A stretch of DNA of 60,000 bases from Adiantum capillus-veneris (GCA_014529385.2 CM043962.1:91506680-91566679), one strand, 5' to 3'; shown: positions 1-12,088, numbered from the stretch's first letter. Numbers and translations are program-made. Notes: generated by a model not told the origin, from the letters alone.

Positions 1-2118
1 CATAGTGAACAAGGCGATCCAGGTTGTACTCCTTACTAGGCTGAGTCAACACAGCACCCACAGCAGTTGACTGGCATCATTATGCACATGAAAAGGAAGA
101 GACCAATCTGGGGCTACTAAAATAGGTGCTTCAGTGAGGCGTTTTTTGAGGTATGCAAATGCTTCAGTCTCAGGTTTTGACCATTTGAAGGGTACAATAG
201 CACTAGTGAGTCGGGTCAATGGTTGAGCCACCTATGCATACATTCGTATAAACTTGCGATGATAGCCTGTGTGGCCTACAAAGCTTTGAAAACCTTTCGG
301 GTTGATGGGAGGTGGTAACTTCAAGATGGCCACGATCTTCTCTGGGTCAGGTGTTAAACCTTTGGCAGACACCACATGGTCTAGAAGTGTGCCCTCAGTG
401 ACCAAAAAGTGACATTTGTTAGGATTCAGCTTTAGTCGTGTCTCTCTGCACCTAAGAAAGACCGCAGAAAGCTGAGCGAGGTGCTCCTCTAGATTTTTTC
501 TAGGGTTGAACATTGGGCACCTAAGAAGGTCGAAAAATCGTCCATGAAGATGCGAAGATGATCCGTAAATAAAGGACAGAATATAAGATATACTGCTTGA
601 TTGAATGAAGGTGGAGCGTTTTTCAAGCCAAACGACATGCTAGTGTAGATAAAAATACCCCAGGGAGTCAAAAAGACCATTTTAATCTGGTAACCTGGAT
701 GGATGCCCAACGAATTGTATCCACTGAACCCATCCATGAAACTGTACAATACGTGCCCTGCTACATCTTCGAGCACACGCTCAGTGAAAGGTGTGGGGAA
801 ACCATCTAGGATAGTTACCTTGTTCAGAGCGCGGTAATCTACGCACACACGGATTTTATTGGACTGCTTCTTAGGCGCTATCACCATGGGTGATAACCAC
901 TCAGAGTGCTCCACAGGTACAATGATCCCTGCCTCTTGCATTTTTTTGAGCTGTGACTTGACAACCTCTGCATACTTTGGGTTGAGCTTGTAAGCTCTGC
1001 CTCTGACAGGCATAGTCCCTTCAACCAGAGGGATAGTGTGGAGACCCAATTCTGGTTGGATCCCTTCCAAATCCTTGTAGGACCAAGCAAAAACATCCTT
1101 AAAAGAGTGTATAAAAGAAACTACCTGATGAAGTAATGCGGTATGCTCCCATAACCAAGCTGCTAAGAGGACATGCTGAGGGTTGTCGGGGTCGTCGAGG
1201 TTGACTTTTTTGATCGGGTCAGGAGGTGTAACTGTGGAGGGTACTTCAGAAATTGAGAAGTGAGCTGCCTCTTGGAGCTTCGAGACATCATGTGCTGGTG
1301 TTTGATCAATTGGAAACTCTGCATACTCTTCTTGTAACCATCCTGGTGGAAGCTCCTTGAAGGGTAAATCTTCAGACACAGACATAGCAGATGCTTTTGA
1401 GGGGGCGGGAGGTCCGACTTGGGAGATGTTAGAGGAAGGGGGGAATCATTGGCGAGTTCGTGCAGAGGAGATTTCTTCCCCCTTCGGTGATGTGTTATAG
1501 GTTCACCGAGGCCGACGGCTTCCATCAGAGGAACATTTGAATCATGGGAATCAGGGACTAACACACTTACTTCTTCGACTGGCACACTTTCTGTTGTAGG
1601 GCTTGGGACATTGGTGTCCGTCTGAGGAGCTGGGAGAGAGAGAGTTACTGGCACAGGTGGGTTTTGAATAGAGACCACATAGCATGGCATCAAGGTGGTA
1701 GCTTCCAACCACTGCAGCAGGTCTTCGTCAGACCCGTCAGGTGGGATGGGTTGCTCAGGGTCGAGGTTGGACTGTACTGACAATGAGATGTGATGAACCA
1801 TTGGATCCATACCTTCTTCGAGCCAAATTGGTGTATGGGGGAGCTAGGAGTATGTATCCACATGGCGTCGTTTCCCCAATCATGAAGTGCCTTAGTATGC
1901 CGCAACCATGGTCTACCAATCAGCAAAGGAAGTCCTCCCTTCACCTTAGGAAGACTGACCACCACAAAATCAAAGCTAAATGTAAAGTCTTGTACCATCA
2001 GAGGCACCTTCTCTTCTATGCCCACGGGGTAGACTGTTCTCTGGTCTGCCAATGTAACAGTGAATGGAGCAGGGCGGGTAGGCTCCATACCTAAGGCCAA
2101 CATAGTAAATTCTGGCAT
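1..2118 (-). pseudogene. Ty3/gypsy family-1 pol fragment (protease, RT, start of RNase H)
   Basis: Reads right to left. The protease-like segment (about 2118-1830) starts MPEFTMLALG and ends in LLIGRPWLRHTKALHDWGN, the C-terminal signature of plant gypsy retropepsins. A proline-rich linker follows (1810-1390). The RT (1385-489) contains VPVEHSEWLSPMVIAPKK, YSFMDGFSGYN and the catalytic FMDD. The RT thumb (513-232) and an RNase H start (APDWSLPFHVHNDAS, 231-46) follow in other frames. A frameshift near 1800 and breaks near 490 and 231 make it non-coding. It runs off the left edge of the window. The lineage looks Athila/Tat-like because no chromodomain is seen in family 1 and the DWSLPF motif is present; that placement is inference. 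Confidence 0.88.
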
Positions 2119-2285
2119 CACTACCACATGTATATGGTAACAAACCCGCCTTGGGAGTGATGCGGTGAACGAGAGCTGGCACATAGAGTATAGGGAAGTG
2201 CCATGCCTTGAGGACATGATCAGTCCACAAAGGGAGTAAGCCCAAAGCTTTGCGGAAAGCTTCGAACTTCTCACGAGAAAATGCC
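2119..2285 (-). mobile_element. Remnant of copia 3' end (RNase H C-terminus, PPT, first 20 bp of LTR)
   Basis: Near-identical to 18010-18170 of the complete copia 2. It contains the end of the copia RNase H region, the purine tract and the first ~20 bp of the LTR (CCACATGTATATGGTAACA on the + strand). It then joins gypsy protease sequence at 2118, where both partners share 'catcactacc'. It is probably the far end of copia 1 (7241-12675), separated from it by gypsy A. Confidence 0.8.
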
Positions 2286-2814
2286 ACAAAATAGAGAGAT
2301 TTTGGAGAATTTGAAGAGGAAGGTAATATAAATCATTAAATGATGTAGGTAACTTGAAGTATTGAATACTGTGGTATCTGAAAACGTGTAAGTTAAATTG
2401 CTAAGGAACATGGTAATTGCACACCCACAAGATACCCCATATAGAGAGCAAAGAGAAACTTAGTACCATGTGAGTAGCTCTAGAGAACACCGGATCGTGC
2501 AAGCACAAGGTTGCAAAGCGTTAGTAAGGGTTGAGAGAGAAGTTGGGAAGGCCAAACAAAAGGCAATGAAGCGAGCAGAGTTAAGGGATGGAACAACCAA
2601 CTACAACTGAGTACCTCATAGCGGACCATAGCAAGAGTGATCCAATTTAATATGAACCACACAAGGAGTGAAGGAGAGAGCCCGTACAAAATTTAGAACC
2701 ATGCCCACCAGAGCAGCAGAAGGAGAGGGGATATGAGAGAGTGGATGAAGAATATCAAAGTTTAGGGCTGAGGAGTTGGGCTAGTAAGATTAGCACTTGA
2801 TTCTAGAACCATTG
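2286..2814 (-). other. Gypsy A post-integrase untranslated region
   Basis: No coding potential seen. A 'gaagcgagcagagtta' segment near 2568 recurs at 39110-39125 downstream of another gypsy integrase, so this is part of the family-1 3' internal region. Confidence 0.55.
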
Positions 2815-2818
2815 AAAG

Positions 2819-3720
2819 TTAGCTTACAGAATGATAGCACTTGATCCTAGACCCATTGACTATGGGCAGAGGAACTCCTTCTAGGGTGGATAATTGTACC
2901 GCCCCTTGGGGTAGAATCTCTTGCACCTTGTATGGTCCTTGCCAGGCTGGGACCAACTTCTTTGCTTTTTTTTTATATCGAGCTTGATAAAGTAGCACTA
3001 GTGATCCTTGCATGATTTTTGGCTTACGGAGATGACGATCATGCCATGCTTTGCAACGAAGCTACTTTGCTTGCAAAGCCGGAGAAGCCAATGTGCGGCT
3101 TTCTTCCAAAAGGGAGAGACGAGAGACAGAGGCAGATTCCATATCCCAATTGACGCGCAGACTGCCTACTCGTGGAGATCCCGAGTTGAATTCGATCGGA
3201 GCTATGGCTTCCAAGCCAAAGGCTAGTTGAAATGGTGTGTGATTCGTTGTGGCCTTGACAGAAGTGCGGTGTGCCCAGAGGGTGCCGTGGATAGCTTGAG
3301 CTCATGAAGCTAGATGGAGATGGTATCCTTTCAGTAGGAGGGTGATCAAAAGCTTGTATGTGCCTTTGGCCTACCCATTGGCCCTAGGGTAATAGGCATA
3401 AGATTTGCGATAAAAAGTCTTGTAGGTGGCCAACAAGGTTGAAATCATCTCATTAACAAAGTGACTGCCCCAATCACCGATGATCTCAAGGGGACATCCA
3501 AACTTGCACAATATATTTTCGTACAAAAACTTTGCCACAGTATTGCCAGTGCACTCGGTTTTTGCCAATACTCTACCCACTTGGTACCATAATCTTATGT
3601 AGCCATAAGTAAATACTTCCGATTACCTGGTTGAGCCATGGAAGAAATTGGACCCACAAAGTCTAACCCCCATCTCTCTAACGGTAACCAGGCCATTGAG
3701 ACTTGCAGAGGACGGTTGGA
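2819..3720 (-). pseudogene. Gypsy A integrase (core and C-terminal domain), broken
   Basis: The core fragment 3580-3371 has FGCPLEIIGDWGSHFVNE, aligning with the second catalytic Asp region, and YYPRANG, aligning with the YYPQANG motif before the catalytic Glu. A second frame (3305-3039) continues the core. The C-terminal SH3-like part (3013-2819) has KLVPAWQGPYKVQEILPQGA and ends VNGSRIKCYH. No HHCC zinc domain is seen because the region joins directly to RT near 3725. Several stops and frame changes rule out function. A close copy of the C-terminal part lies at 39423-39782. Confidence 0.82.
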
Positions 3721-3724
3721 CTAC

Positions 3725-4487
3725 TTACTTGGTTTTGGTCCACATCGCTAACAAATCGTCCATAAATATGCGAAGATGATCCGTGAGCAAAGGATAAAAG
3801 ATGAGATATACTGTGCGATTGAAAGAAGGCGGAGCATTTTTTAGCCCAAAAGACATTCTAGTATAAATGAAAATACCCCATGGAGTTACAAAAGCCGTTT
3901 TGAGTTGATCACCCGAATGGATGCTCCACTGATTATAGCCACTGAACCCATCCATGAAACTATAAATTACGTGCCCTACCACATCTTCGAGCACACGCTC
4001 AATGAAGGGTGTGGGGAAACCAACTGGAATAGTGACGTTGTTCAAGGCGCAATAGTTGACGCATATGCGGCTTTTATTGGATTTCTTCTTAGGAGCTATG
4101 ACCATGGGTGATAGCCACTCAGAGTGCTCCACTGGGACAATGATCCCTGCTTCTTGCATTTTTTCTAGCTCTTTCTTGACAGTCTTTGCATACATAGGGT
4201 TGAGCTTGTAAGCTCAGCCTCTAACTGGCTTAGCCCCTTCAACGAGAGGGATAGTATGGACCCAATTCTGGTGGGATTCCTTCCAAATCTTTGTAAGACC
4301 AGGCAAAAATATCCTTAAAGGAGTGCATAAAAGAGACTACCTGATCGAGTAGCGCCGAACAATCCCATAACCAAGCGGCTAAGAGGATGTGTTGAGGGCC
4401 GTCAAAGGCACCTAGGTTGACTTCTCTGACTGGGTCAAGAGGTGTAGCTGGTGAAGGTGCATCAGAAGATGAAGATTGAGCTGCCTC
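3725..4487 (-). pseudogene. Gypsy A reverse transcriptase fragment
   Basis: The 4195-3725 frame matches the RT at 489-1385 almost residue for residue, from LEKMQEAGIIVPVEHSEWLS to the catalytic FMDD. It lacks thumb and RNase H. Upstream (4487-4200) is the linker equivalent to 1040-1290. That linker is joined at about 4487 to sequence just upstream of the protease, so the protease is deleted. Confidence 0.85.
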
Positions 4488-4779
4488 TTGCGAGATTCAC
4501 CATCGACTATGACACCGGAGAATTGGCGCCCAAGAATAGATATAGTGAGACGAGGACTCCCCTAATCGGTGAGGGGAGTGGACGGATGTACAAGGAGGTG
4601 CCCGCCACTAGGCCCTGCACCCGGGTACAGAGACTCAATGACTGTAAGGGTGTCACTTCTTAGATTTGCATCGAGCTTTAGCATGTCGTAAAGGGAGACT
4701 TGTTGAAAGGTGTTCCTCAGGATAGTTTCCGTTGTAGACTTCTCGCTTTTGGTCAAGGCATGTTCTGGGATTTTGATCG

Positions 4780-6383
4780 GCTACAAGTCGGCTACTGCTT
4801 CCAAGAAGGCCCCATCAATATCAGATGGCATAGAAGTCAGTCGGTTGTTGGCACCTGGGGGTAGCTTGTTAGATGTTGCAAACGGACTAGGTGGTTGAGG
4901 AGGAAATGGAAGATCTGGACCTTCGGGAAGACTGAGACCTAGGGCTGTTCGTTCTGACCTAGTAAGGACACCAAATGGCTGTGTCACTTGTTGCACCCTA
5001 TCCTTAGGTGTAACCACATGTGTAGCCAGTGATGGTTGAGGAATGGTGCTTACCACAATCAAGTTGATCTTCGGAAATGTGAACTCTTGTTGGTTCTGAC
5101 TAAGGTTTGAAGAGGTGGATGCCCATTGGTTGGGACAATCTTTATTGTAGTGATGCTTAGCCTCAGGGCAATGACGGCAAGGTGGAGACCCTTCAGGCAA
5201 GGGACACTTGCTTTGGTAATGCCCATAGTCCCTACACCTGTAGCACAAAATGGGGCGATTGGACAGACGAGGCGGGGGACAAGGTGGTCTCTCTCTTGCT
5301 GCATGGGGGTGGAAGCTAAGGTGTAGAAGCAAGCTCGAAGCGGGCATTCCTGCGGAGGATGCCCGAGAGAACAGCAGGAGCTACACCGGATCATAGCCTT
5401 AGATTCGTGATGAGCCTTGAGCTCCTCCAGCTCTCACTTAATCTGGTCCAAAGCTTCTTGATGTGGAGGCTTCTCCTGGCGAAGAAAAAATGCTCTCTCT
5501 CCTCTTGAAGAGCTCGTTGTAACTTCAGGGCTTCGATCTTTCTACGTAAAGAAGTCAAGGGTCAGAGGGACTTTCCAAAAATTCTGAGGCAGTCTCTACC
5601 TAAGGAGAGTCGGTGAACAATTTCCTGGCCCCCTCTATCCTAGTAGCAGTAGCAACAAATTCTTCCAGAGTGGGTTCAGGTCGGAGACTCTCTCTAAGTT
5701 TTTGCTGAGAAGTCTTAGGAAGAGCCTTCTCTACCCGCTTCTTGACCATGAATTCTCCTGGTTGTTGAGGAAGCTTTGCCACTAGAGACTTTGTCCTTGT
5801 CATGAGTTCTGCAAAAGTCTCATGCAAAAGTCTCATACGGCTGTAGCATGAGGTTGGTCAATTCATCCAAAACCTTTTCTTGGAAGTCCCTTGGTCTAAA
5901 AGCCTCACAGAACTGCCTTCGTAATGTGGCCCAAGTCGTAAAATGGCTCTCAGCAAACTAAGTGTACCATGTATCAGTTTAGCCATCCAAGGTTGAAGGG
6001 AAGAGCACTAGGTAAGCGTCTTCTCTGATGAGCCCACGACAAAGTCGGAAACTTTATATTCACCTTAGCCAAGACGCTTGTGAGCTCCTCCATGGCTCCT
6101 CTTTATGAGCTTGCTGTTCAAGAGCTTGTTGTAGCACAGGGGGTGAGAATTGGACGGGGAAGGTGACCTGGGAGGTGAAGAATTGTTCGAGGAAGTGGAG
6201 ATAGCCACGTGGGCAGGTAGGGGTAACCGGGCTCAATAACGGGGCTGGTGGAATTCTACTCAGCACAAAGGGTTGGTGTTTTCGATGGTAGTACTTCAAA
6301 GGACTCAGTAATGGACTTTGTTGATCTTTGGACTGCCTCGTATGTGTCATGCAGTAATCAGAAACCACCCAAGATTTGGACAC
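4780..6383 (-). pseudogene. Gypsy A gag (capsid and CCHC zinc knuckles)
   Basis: Three out-of-frame pieces. The N-terminal part (6383-6060) is proline- and serine-rich. A middle helical part (5836-5600) carries MRLLHETFAELMTRTKSLVA and TSQQKLRESLRPEPTLEEFV. The C-terminal part (5394-4781) has zinc knuckles CSSCCSLGHPPQEC, CYRCRDYGHYQSKC and HCPEAKHHYNKDC. The same arrangement occurs in gypsy B and in the scrambled element at 49931-56145. Frameshifts separate the pieces. Confidence 0.82.
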
Positions 6384-6394
6384 TTAAGACTTTT

Positions 6395-6660
6395 ACTTAG
6401 CTGGTCCAACCCCACTAGACCAGTGTGAGTGACTTGGATGAGAGACTAGCGAAGGACGAGTGACTAGACCGGGGGACGAGGTAGACCGGGACGAGTGACT
6501 AGACCAACTGGGAGCTGGACAGACCAAGCTGGTTTACTCTAGTCCAGACTAGCAGACCAACCTAGGCAAGAGCTTAAACGAGCTAGCTCCTCGACCTGTA
6601 GGCATAACGGAGTGAAACTTCAGTTGAGGTCCATCTGTGGGTGCCAAAAATGAGAGCACC
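6395..6660 (-). other. Gypsy A primer-binding site and 5' untranslated region with ctagacca-type repeats
   Basis: The primer site 6629-6646 reads TGGCACCCACAGATGGAC in element sense, a mutated form of the gypsy B site, and lies 14 nt from the LTR end. The UTR (6395-6600) is full of short 'gactagacc/ctggacaga' repeats. The same type of repeat occurs in three other family members. Confidence 0.65.
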
Positions 6661-7240
6661 TGTAGTGGGAATAATGTGTCGTGCTCTCTACTGTGGGCGC
6701 TCTTCAGTGCAATGTGTATGAAATCTCATTCCAAGAGAATGAAACATTGTAGACGATGAGCAATATAGCAAACAGGTAACACAATAGAACAACAAACGCA
6801 ACAGTAGAACCTGAACAACATGGGACTCGACTAACTCAGATGAACCAGTACAGACTCTGGCATGGCAGGACGCTCTTCGCTCCAAGCCCAAAACACACGG
6901 GTACAATGGGGGTGTAGAGGCTCAAGATGTGCAGGGAGGGTGTTGTATGTGATGTAGACTCGACTCAATGCTAGACTCAAGACTCATAAACCGTCTAGAA
7001 CAGTATATCATACTAAAGCAAATGTGAGAATATATACAACCCCAAAAGGGCAACCAACAGATAACATCAAATATCTTTGAGTCTCCAACTGCACCTATTC
7101 CAAAATGTGGCGGAGAAGAATTGGCCACCGTGTCCTCTAGACCACCACTCCTGCCATGTGTTAAGTCCACCAAGTTTGAACCCACGGCCAAGTGTAACTG
7201 TATGGTCTTTCCAGGCAAATAACCATGTAGTCCAGCTACA
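6661..7240 (-). repeat. Gypsy A 5' LTR (580 bp)
   Basis: The + strand begins TGTAG (6661) and ends GCTACA (7240), giving the family's TGTAG...CTACA termini. It aligns along its length with the LTRs at 15909-16470, 16563-17107 and 49931-50496, including the conserved 'gtgtcgtgctctctac' block near the 3' end. It is clearly diverged from the copies near 50-56 kb. Confidence 0.85.
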
Positions 7241-7242
7241 CC

Positions 7243-8660
7243 TCACAACAGGAAGTGGCCACAGTAGGCTGCTTCTTGTTCAACCATGATATGCATGAAC
7301 TGCCGAGCATGAAACAAAAACCACTTGTGGATACTCGTGTGTCAAACAACCAGCCCAGTCTGATTTTGAAGACAATGTTCCCCCCTTGGAATAAAACAAG
7401 CCAAGATGTTAAGTGTCACTCAAGTAGCAAAAAATCCTCTTGATAGCCTGCCAATGCTTAGACCCTGGGCTATGCACGAATCTGCTAACGTGTGAGACTG
7501 CAAACTGAATATCCGGCCTCGTGTTGCATATATAAATAAGGAAACCAACAACAGTTTGGTAAAGAGTGACATCAGCAAGATCACCAGCATCATGAAGACT
7601 CAATTTCAAACCTGTTTCCATGGGAGTGGCTGTAGGTTTGCAATCCTCAAGTCCAAACTTACATAGCAATGTCTCCATGTATCTTGTTTGACACAAGGCA
7701 ATACCACCATTACACTGCTTAAACTGTATGCCCAAGTAATGATGCAACAACCCTAAATTTTTCATCTTTAAAGTAGCATTAAAATCAGCCTTAAATACAA
7801 CAATATTGTCTCTCATTTGGTCCAATGATCAGCAAATCATCCACATAGAGAACGACAATGAAGAGTACATCACCCTCACGCTTTATATAAAATGTGCTTT
7901 CTATTGGATTGTTACGAATTCTCGTTTGACCAAATGAGTATCAGCTTTCTCATACCAAGTACAAGGAGATTGCTTCAACCCATACAAAGCTTTCTTACAT
8001 TTTCACACTTTATCCTCTTCTTTCTTGACAAAACCGCAAGACTGCGTTACATAAACTTCCTCAAATATATCACCATTGAGAAAGCAATGACAATGTCTGA
8101 CTGATGTACATTCCAACCAAAATGAGTTTCCAATACACATAGAAAACGCACAGTAGTCATACGACAGGGAGCAAAAGTCTCTTCATAATCTATGTCTTTT
8201 TGTTGTACATAACTCTTTGCAACAAATCGAGCCTTATAGCGATCAATCTCACCATCCGGCTTGCGTTTCAATTTGTAAATCCACTTTGTACCAATGGCCT
8301 TTTTGCCAAGAGGCAAATCACATAAAGTCCATGTGTCATTTTCTAGAAGTGCATCATATTCAGATTGCATGGCTGCCATCCAATTTTCTGAATTCTGTTC
8401 ATTAAAAGACAGGGGTTCCTCAACATCACATAAGCTAGACACAGCCAAAGCATAACAATCTGATGCATAAGATGCATGGCGAGAACCTGAACGAGTACGA
8501 CTAGACAAAGGTGCGTGCAATTTACTGTCATGCAAAGTATGCACCAGCCATTTTGGCATACCTCTAGCTTGCTCATTCTCAGTCCTTTCCTCATCATGTA
8601 CATCTGCATCAGTAATAGGTAGATGCAGATAATAGGCTGATCTGTACCATTTTCAGAAAC
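7243..8660 (-). pseudogene. Copia 1 reverse transcriptase and partial RNase H
   Basis: The RT N-terminal half (8559-8047) has ENWMAAMQSEYDALLENDTW, GTKWIYKLKRKPDGEIDRYK and YEETFAP. The later part (7825-7409) carries LLHHYLGIQFKQCNGG and the RNase H entry RPDIQFAVSHVSRF. Sequence around 7870-7830 corresponds to the YVDDLL region of copia 2 but is frame-shifted. This copy keeps a 61-bp segment (about 7561-7621) that copia 2 has lost. Confidence 0.85.
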
Positions 8661-8687
8661 CCCCATAGGCTATACATTTGCCTCATT

Positions 8688-9570
8688 TCATTTTACATTC
8701 GAACTTCCACCACCGAAAAGAGACAATGAATTGTCATAAATGTCATGTGAGCTTACATTACTATCTGTCGTACGTGACAGCAAAGGCTGAATAGAATCTT
8801 CCACAAACACACCATCCCAAGAAACCAAGGTACGCTTTGTTTGCGGATGATACAACCTGTAACCTTTGCTTTTTGCACTATAACCAATAATTAACATCCT
8901 TATCTAATTTTCTACGCTGCGTTTGTGGCACCAAAGCATAAGCCAAACAGCCAAAAACGCGCATGTTCTCAATAGAAGGCTTTCTGTCATGCCATCCTTC
9001 TTAAGGAGTCAATAGACTGCAAAGCTTTCGTAGGATACTTGTTTAGTCCATAAGTGGTACACATGATAGCCTCAAGCAAAAATGAATGCGAACAAGCTTG
9101 AATTTTGACCATACATTGTGCCATTTTTATGAGAGACCTGTTTTTTCTCTCAGCACCACCATTTTACCGAGGTGTATACGGCACTGTACATTGGTGTTTT
9201 ATCCCACTACTAACCAGAAATACATTAAATTCATGAGACATACATTCCTTCCCTCGATCGGAACAAAGGGTGCACATAGTACATTTTGAGACATTTTCAG
9301 CCATAATCAGAAATTGTTTGAAGCACATAAACACTTCGGACTTTGCTTTAAGCGGATACACCTATGCATGCCTGGAGTAATCATCAATGAAAGTTACAAG
9401 TAAAGGTAATTTCCCACGGACACAGTTTGCATGGGCCCACAAACATCGCTATGAACAAGGTACAACCTGCTTGTGAACCTAACTAAACCATCCTTCGAAA
9501 ACTTCGAACGCTGCATCTTACCCAAAATACAGCCTTCACAAACATGTTTGATAGGTGCTTCAAGAGGCGG
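8688..9570 (-). pseudogene. Copia 1 integrase, interrupted
   Basis: Fragments in several frames. HVCEGCILGKMQRSKF carries the zinc-finger cysteines, followed by LVHSDVCGPMQT at the start of the core (9642-9394). Then come YPLKAKSEVFMCFKQF (9361-9164) and the C-terminal GYSAKSKGYRLYHPQTKRTL (8897-8688). The zinc-domain reading is interrupted at 9570 by the inserted segment and resumes at 10638. Confidence 0.82.
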
Positions 9571-10637
9571 TGTGAGCGGGAAGAAAACACACACAGCGCC
9601 TCTATAACGACCCGACACACACTCTTGGAAGGATATGCACACACACTATGGGGCACCACTCGGCTTACACAACACACCTGGCCGAGACAAGGAACACACC
9701 TCTGGAGTGAGAGGAGAGAGACTATCCACTTGCCCACTCCACACAGACACACACACGCACACACACCCAAAAAACTCAGCTCAAAAGAGTAAAATTTCTG
9801 ATGTTTAGATACAATTGAGCTTGGGCCAACACCAATGGGGCAAATAGCTCACACAATATGGGTAAAAGATACCAGATACAATCACAAATTGGAGCAGAAG
9901 GTTCGCTCATAGGAAAAACATACACAGCCAAAACAGCAAAAAAAGAGTGAGGAATTTGGCAAAATGGACAGCGCCATCGCGTCCGGAACGGCCCAAAAAC
10001 CCCTAAAACACACCTGCGGCTGTTCCTCCTCTCTTCTCCACGTTTTTTATGGTCTTCTCTCTGTTTTTTCAGTTCCCACACTTCACTTTATCACTTGGGC
10101 ACCCTTGGCCTTTTAGATGACCTCAAACGGACCCCGAACAGGCCAAAAACTGACCTCGCAGTGCATAGTTGTCACCTTTTTGCATCATCCGCACACCTGG
10201 CACTCAGCTTTTTCCAATAATGCATCCCGCCACAACGTGAAGTGGCCCCAAAAAGTGATCCTAATGATGACCTTTCTGCATAACTCTCACAAGAAAACAC
10301 CACTTTGTGTCCGTACTCATCCACGTGCAAGTATTGACCCAGTTCGGCCTCCTGACGCCACTAGATGTCATCTGATGCACCTGCTTACCTCATGTCGTCG
10401 GCCCGCGGATAGCTTCCTCGAGAAGTTTTACGCGCTAACAACTCCTCATTATTGTAGAAAAAACACACTGGTACTGGTGATAGTGAAAATCGATGCACTA
10501 TGTACATGCTGTCCTACCTGTACACATGTGGGCCCCACGTAACCACCTGGCTCTGGAAAATGGGCAATCCTTTATTCAATGCACCATGCATGTGTATATA
10601 CATATGCGCAATCCCTTGCTCCAAAAAACTCCTGACA
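9571..10637. mobile_element. Probable solo LTR or unknown element inserted in copia 1 (1,067 bp)
   Basis: In copia 2 the integrase reads continuously where copia 1 is interrupted here. The insert begins TGTGAGCGGG and ends CCTGACA (TG...CA) and is flanked on both sides by 'gcgg' (9567-9570 and 10638-10641). No coding domain is visible; a short CA-rich tract lies near 9750. TG/CA ends plus a short duplication fit a solo LTR, but no second copy of this family is present here to confirm it. Orientation is unknown. Confidence 0.6.
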
Positions 10638-11165
10638 GCGGCAAAGAAGCAACCATATCAAATTTCTGCAAACGCAGCAAACTGGCAAAATTCAGATGCC
10701 TAAAATGTACATGTTAAAGGTTTGCATCTCAAACAGCCTTTGAATCCACAATTGCATTTGCAAAATTCTGCCCACACTTGTCATACAAAGTGAGATTATA
10801 CAACCGACGGCATAAAATCCCAGATGCAACATTTTCATCATCAAAATTGAGATCATGTATGTACATGTGTTATCCAAAAATTTGACTACAAGACCAAGTC
10901 TAGCAAGTGCAGATACAGACAAAAGATTCTTCTTGATCCCAAGTACATACAATGCATCAGCAAGTGTGAAAGAACTGCCATTTGCAGCAGCAAGCACAAT
11001 CTTTCCAACTCCCTTAACCGGATAAGAGGCATTGTTGGCACAAGTGACTGAATTCCCATGAGGGACATCCTTGAGAGAGGTAAACAAGTCACGATGAGAG
11101 GTAATGTGCTTTGTATCACCACTGTCAAAGTACCACACAGAGCATTTGTAGCAACTGACATACAT
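10638..11165 (-). pseudogene. Copia 1 protease and pre-integrase region
   Basis: The frame at 11165-10692 starts with VWYFDSGDTKHIT, the copia aspartic protease active-site motif (W-Y-F-D-S-G). It continues through GVGKIVLAAANGSSFTLADA and LYVLGIKKNLLSVSALARLG, the usual copia protease to pre-integrase sequence. The end of the frame is scrambled by frameshift before the zinc-finger region. Confidence 0.83.
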
Positions 11166-11179
11166 GCATCATGGACAGC

Positions 11180-12088
11180 AGGATCATAAGTGCACTCTGC
11201 ACTAAAAGCCCATTTTGCATCACAATCTCCTTTCGCGGAAGACTCAATAGTAGCTCCACTTGAAGTGGAACCAGCCTCTTTCTTCTTAGCCTCTTTTGCC
11301 TTCAATTTCGGACACTACTTGATCAAGTGATCATTAGCTTTACAATAATGGCAACGCATCTTCTTTTTGCCCTTTTCACCTGAATTCCTAGACGAATTGC
11401 TGCCAGCAGAAGCATTAAAAACAGGTGTTTTACCACTCGCAGAAGAACCATGAGAAGTGGCTACATTGCTGTTACCACCTTTTCTCTGAGCAGCGGTAAA
11501 GGCGTGTTCAACTGCACGCTGTTTAGGCCTGTTTTTTTTGGAAAGTGACTCTTGCAACAGCAAAGTGCATAATGCATCAGACTTGACAACTTCTGGAATT
11601 CCTTGGGTCATAAGTCTCCAAGTACTAGCAAAAGTCTGGTAAGAATCTGGCAAAGCATCAAGAATAGTTTGCAAGGGAACTGTCACAAATACTTCGCCTG
11701 TAGAAATAAGTTTCTCATTGATATTGTTGACATCAGCAAGGAAAGTGCCCAATCTCATCTTCCTCATGTATAATCTTCGACTCCAACGCGTTACGCAGCA
11801 ATGCAATTTTAGCCTCATCAAAGCATGAGCCTGCGCATCTTTTACATCCCAACGAGCTTGCTGAGCTGTAGGCAAAACAGCTCTGGTAGCAGCAATCCTA
11901 CCACCAAAACCTGCAACATCTCCTACATTCTCAGGACCAGGACATACATCAATGCCCTACACAATATTCCAAACGCCCTTTGACACAAGGACATGCTGCA
12001 TAATATAAGCCCATATAGGGTAATTGTCCCCATCCAATCTATCGTCAACAGCAAATATCTTGAACACATATGTGTTGTTGTCAACCAT
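11180..12088 (-). pseudogene. Copia 1 gag
   Basis: The start is taken at the ATG at 12088-12086 (MVDNNTYVFKIFAVDDRLDG), about 365 bp inside the 5' LTR, equivalent to the copia 2 start at 22283. A stop follows GVWNIV. The main frame (11875-11315) has the capsid helices and a CCHC knuckle, CHYCKANDHLIK. A segment present in copia 2 (KFAKQAWDILAGLYASRNEA) is deleted. A Lys/Ser-rich tail (11305-11180) leads to the protease. Confidence 0.8.

Larger units (their letters stand above)
2286..7240 (-). mobile_element. Gypsy A: deleted Ty3/gypsy family-1 element, 5' LTR to post-integrase region
   Basis: Order in the minus direction: 5' LTR (7240-6661), primer site, 5' UTR, gag, RT, integrase, 3' untranslated region. 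Compared with gypsy B and the 1-2118 copy, two blocks are missing. Protease plus linker are lost at a junction near 4487. RNase H plus the RT end are lost at a junction near 3725. The 3' LTR is also missing: the sequence stops at 2286 against copia remnant. The element seems to have inserted into copia 1 at 7240/7241 in the same orientation. A later deletion would then have removed its 3' LTR and about 255 bp of copia. Confidence 0.8.
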
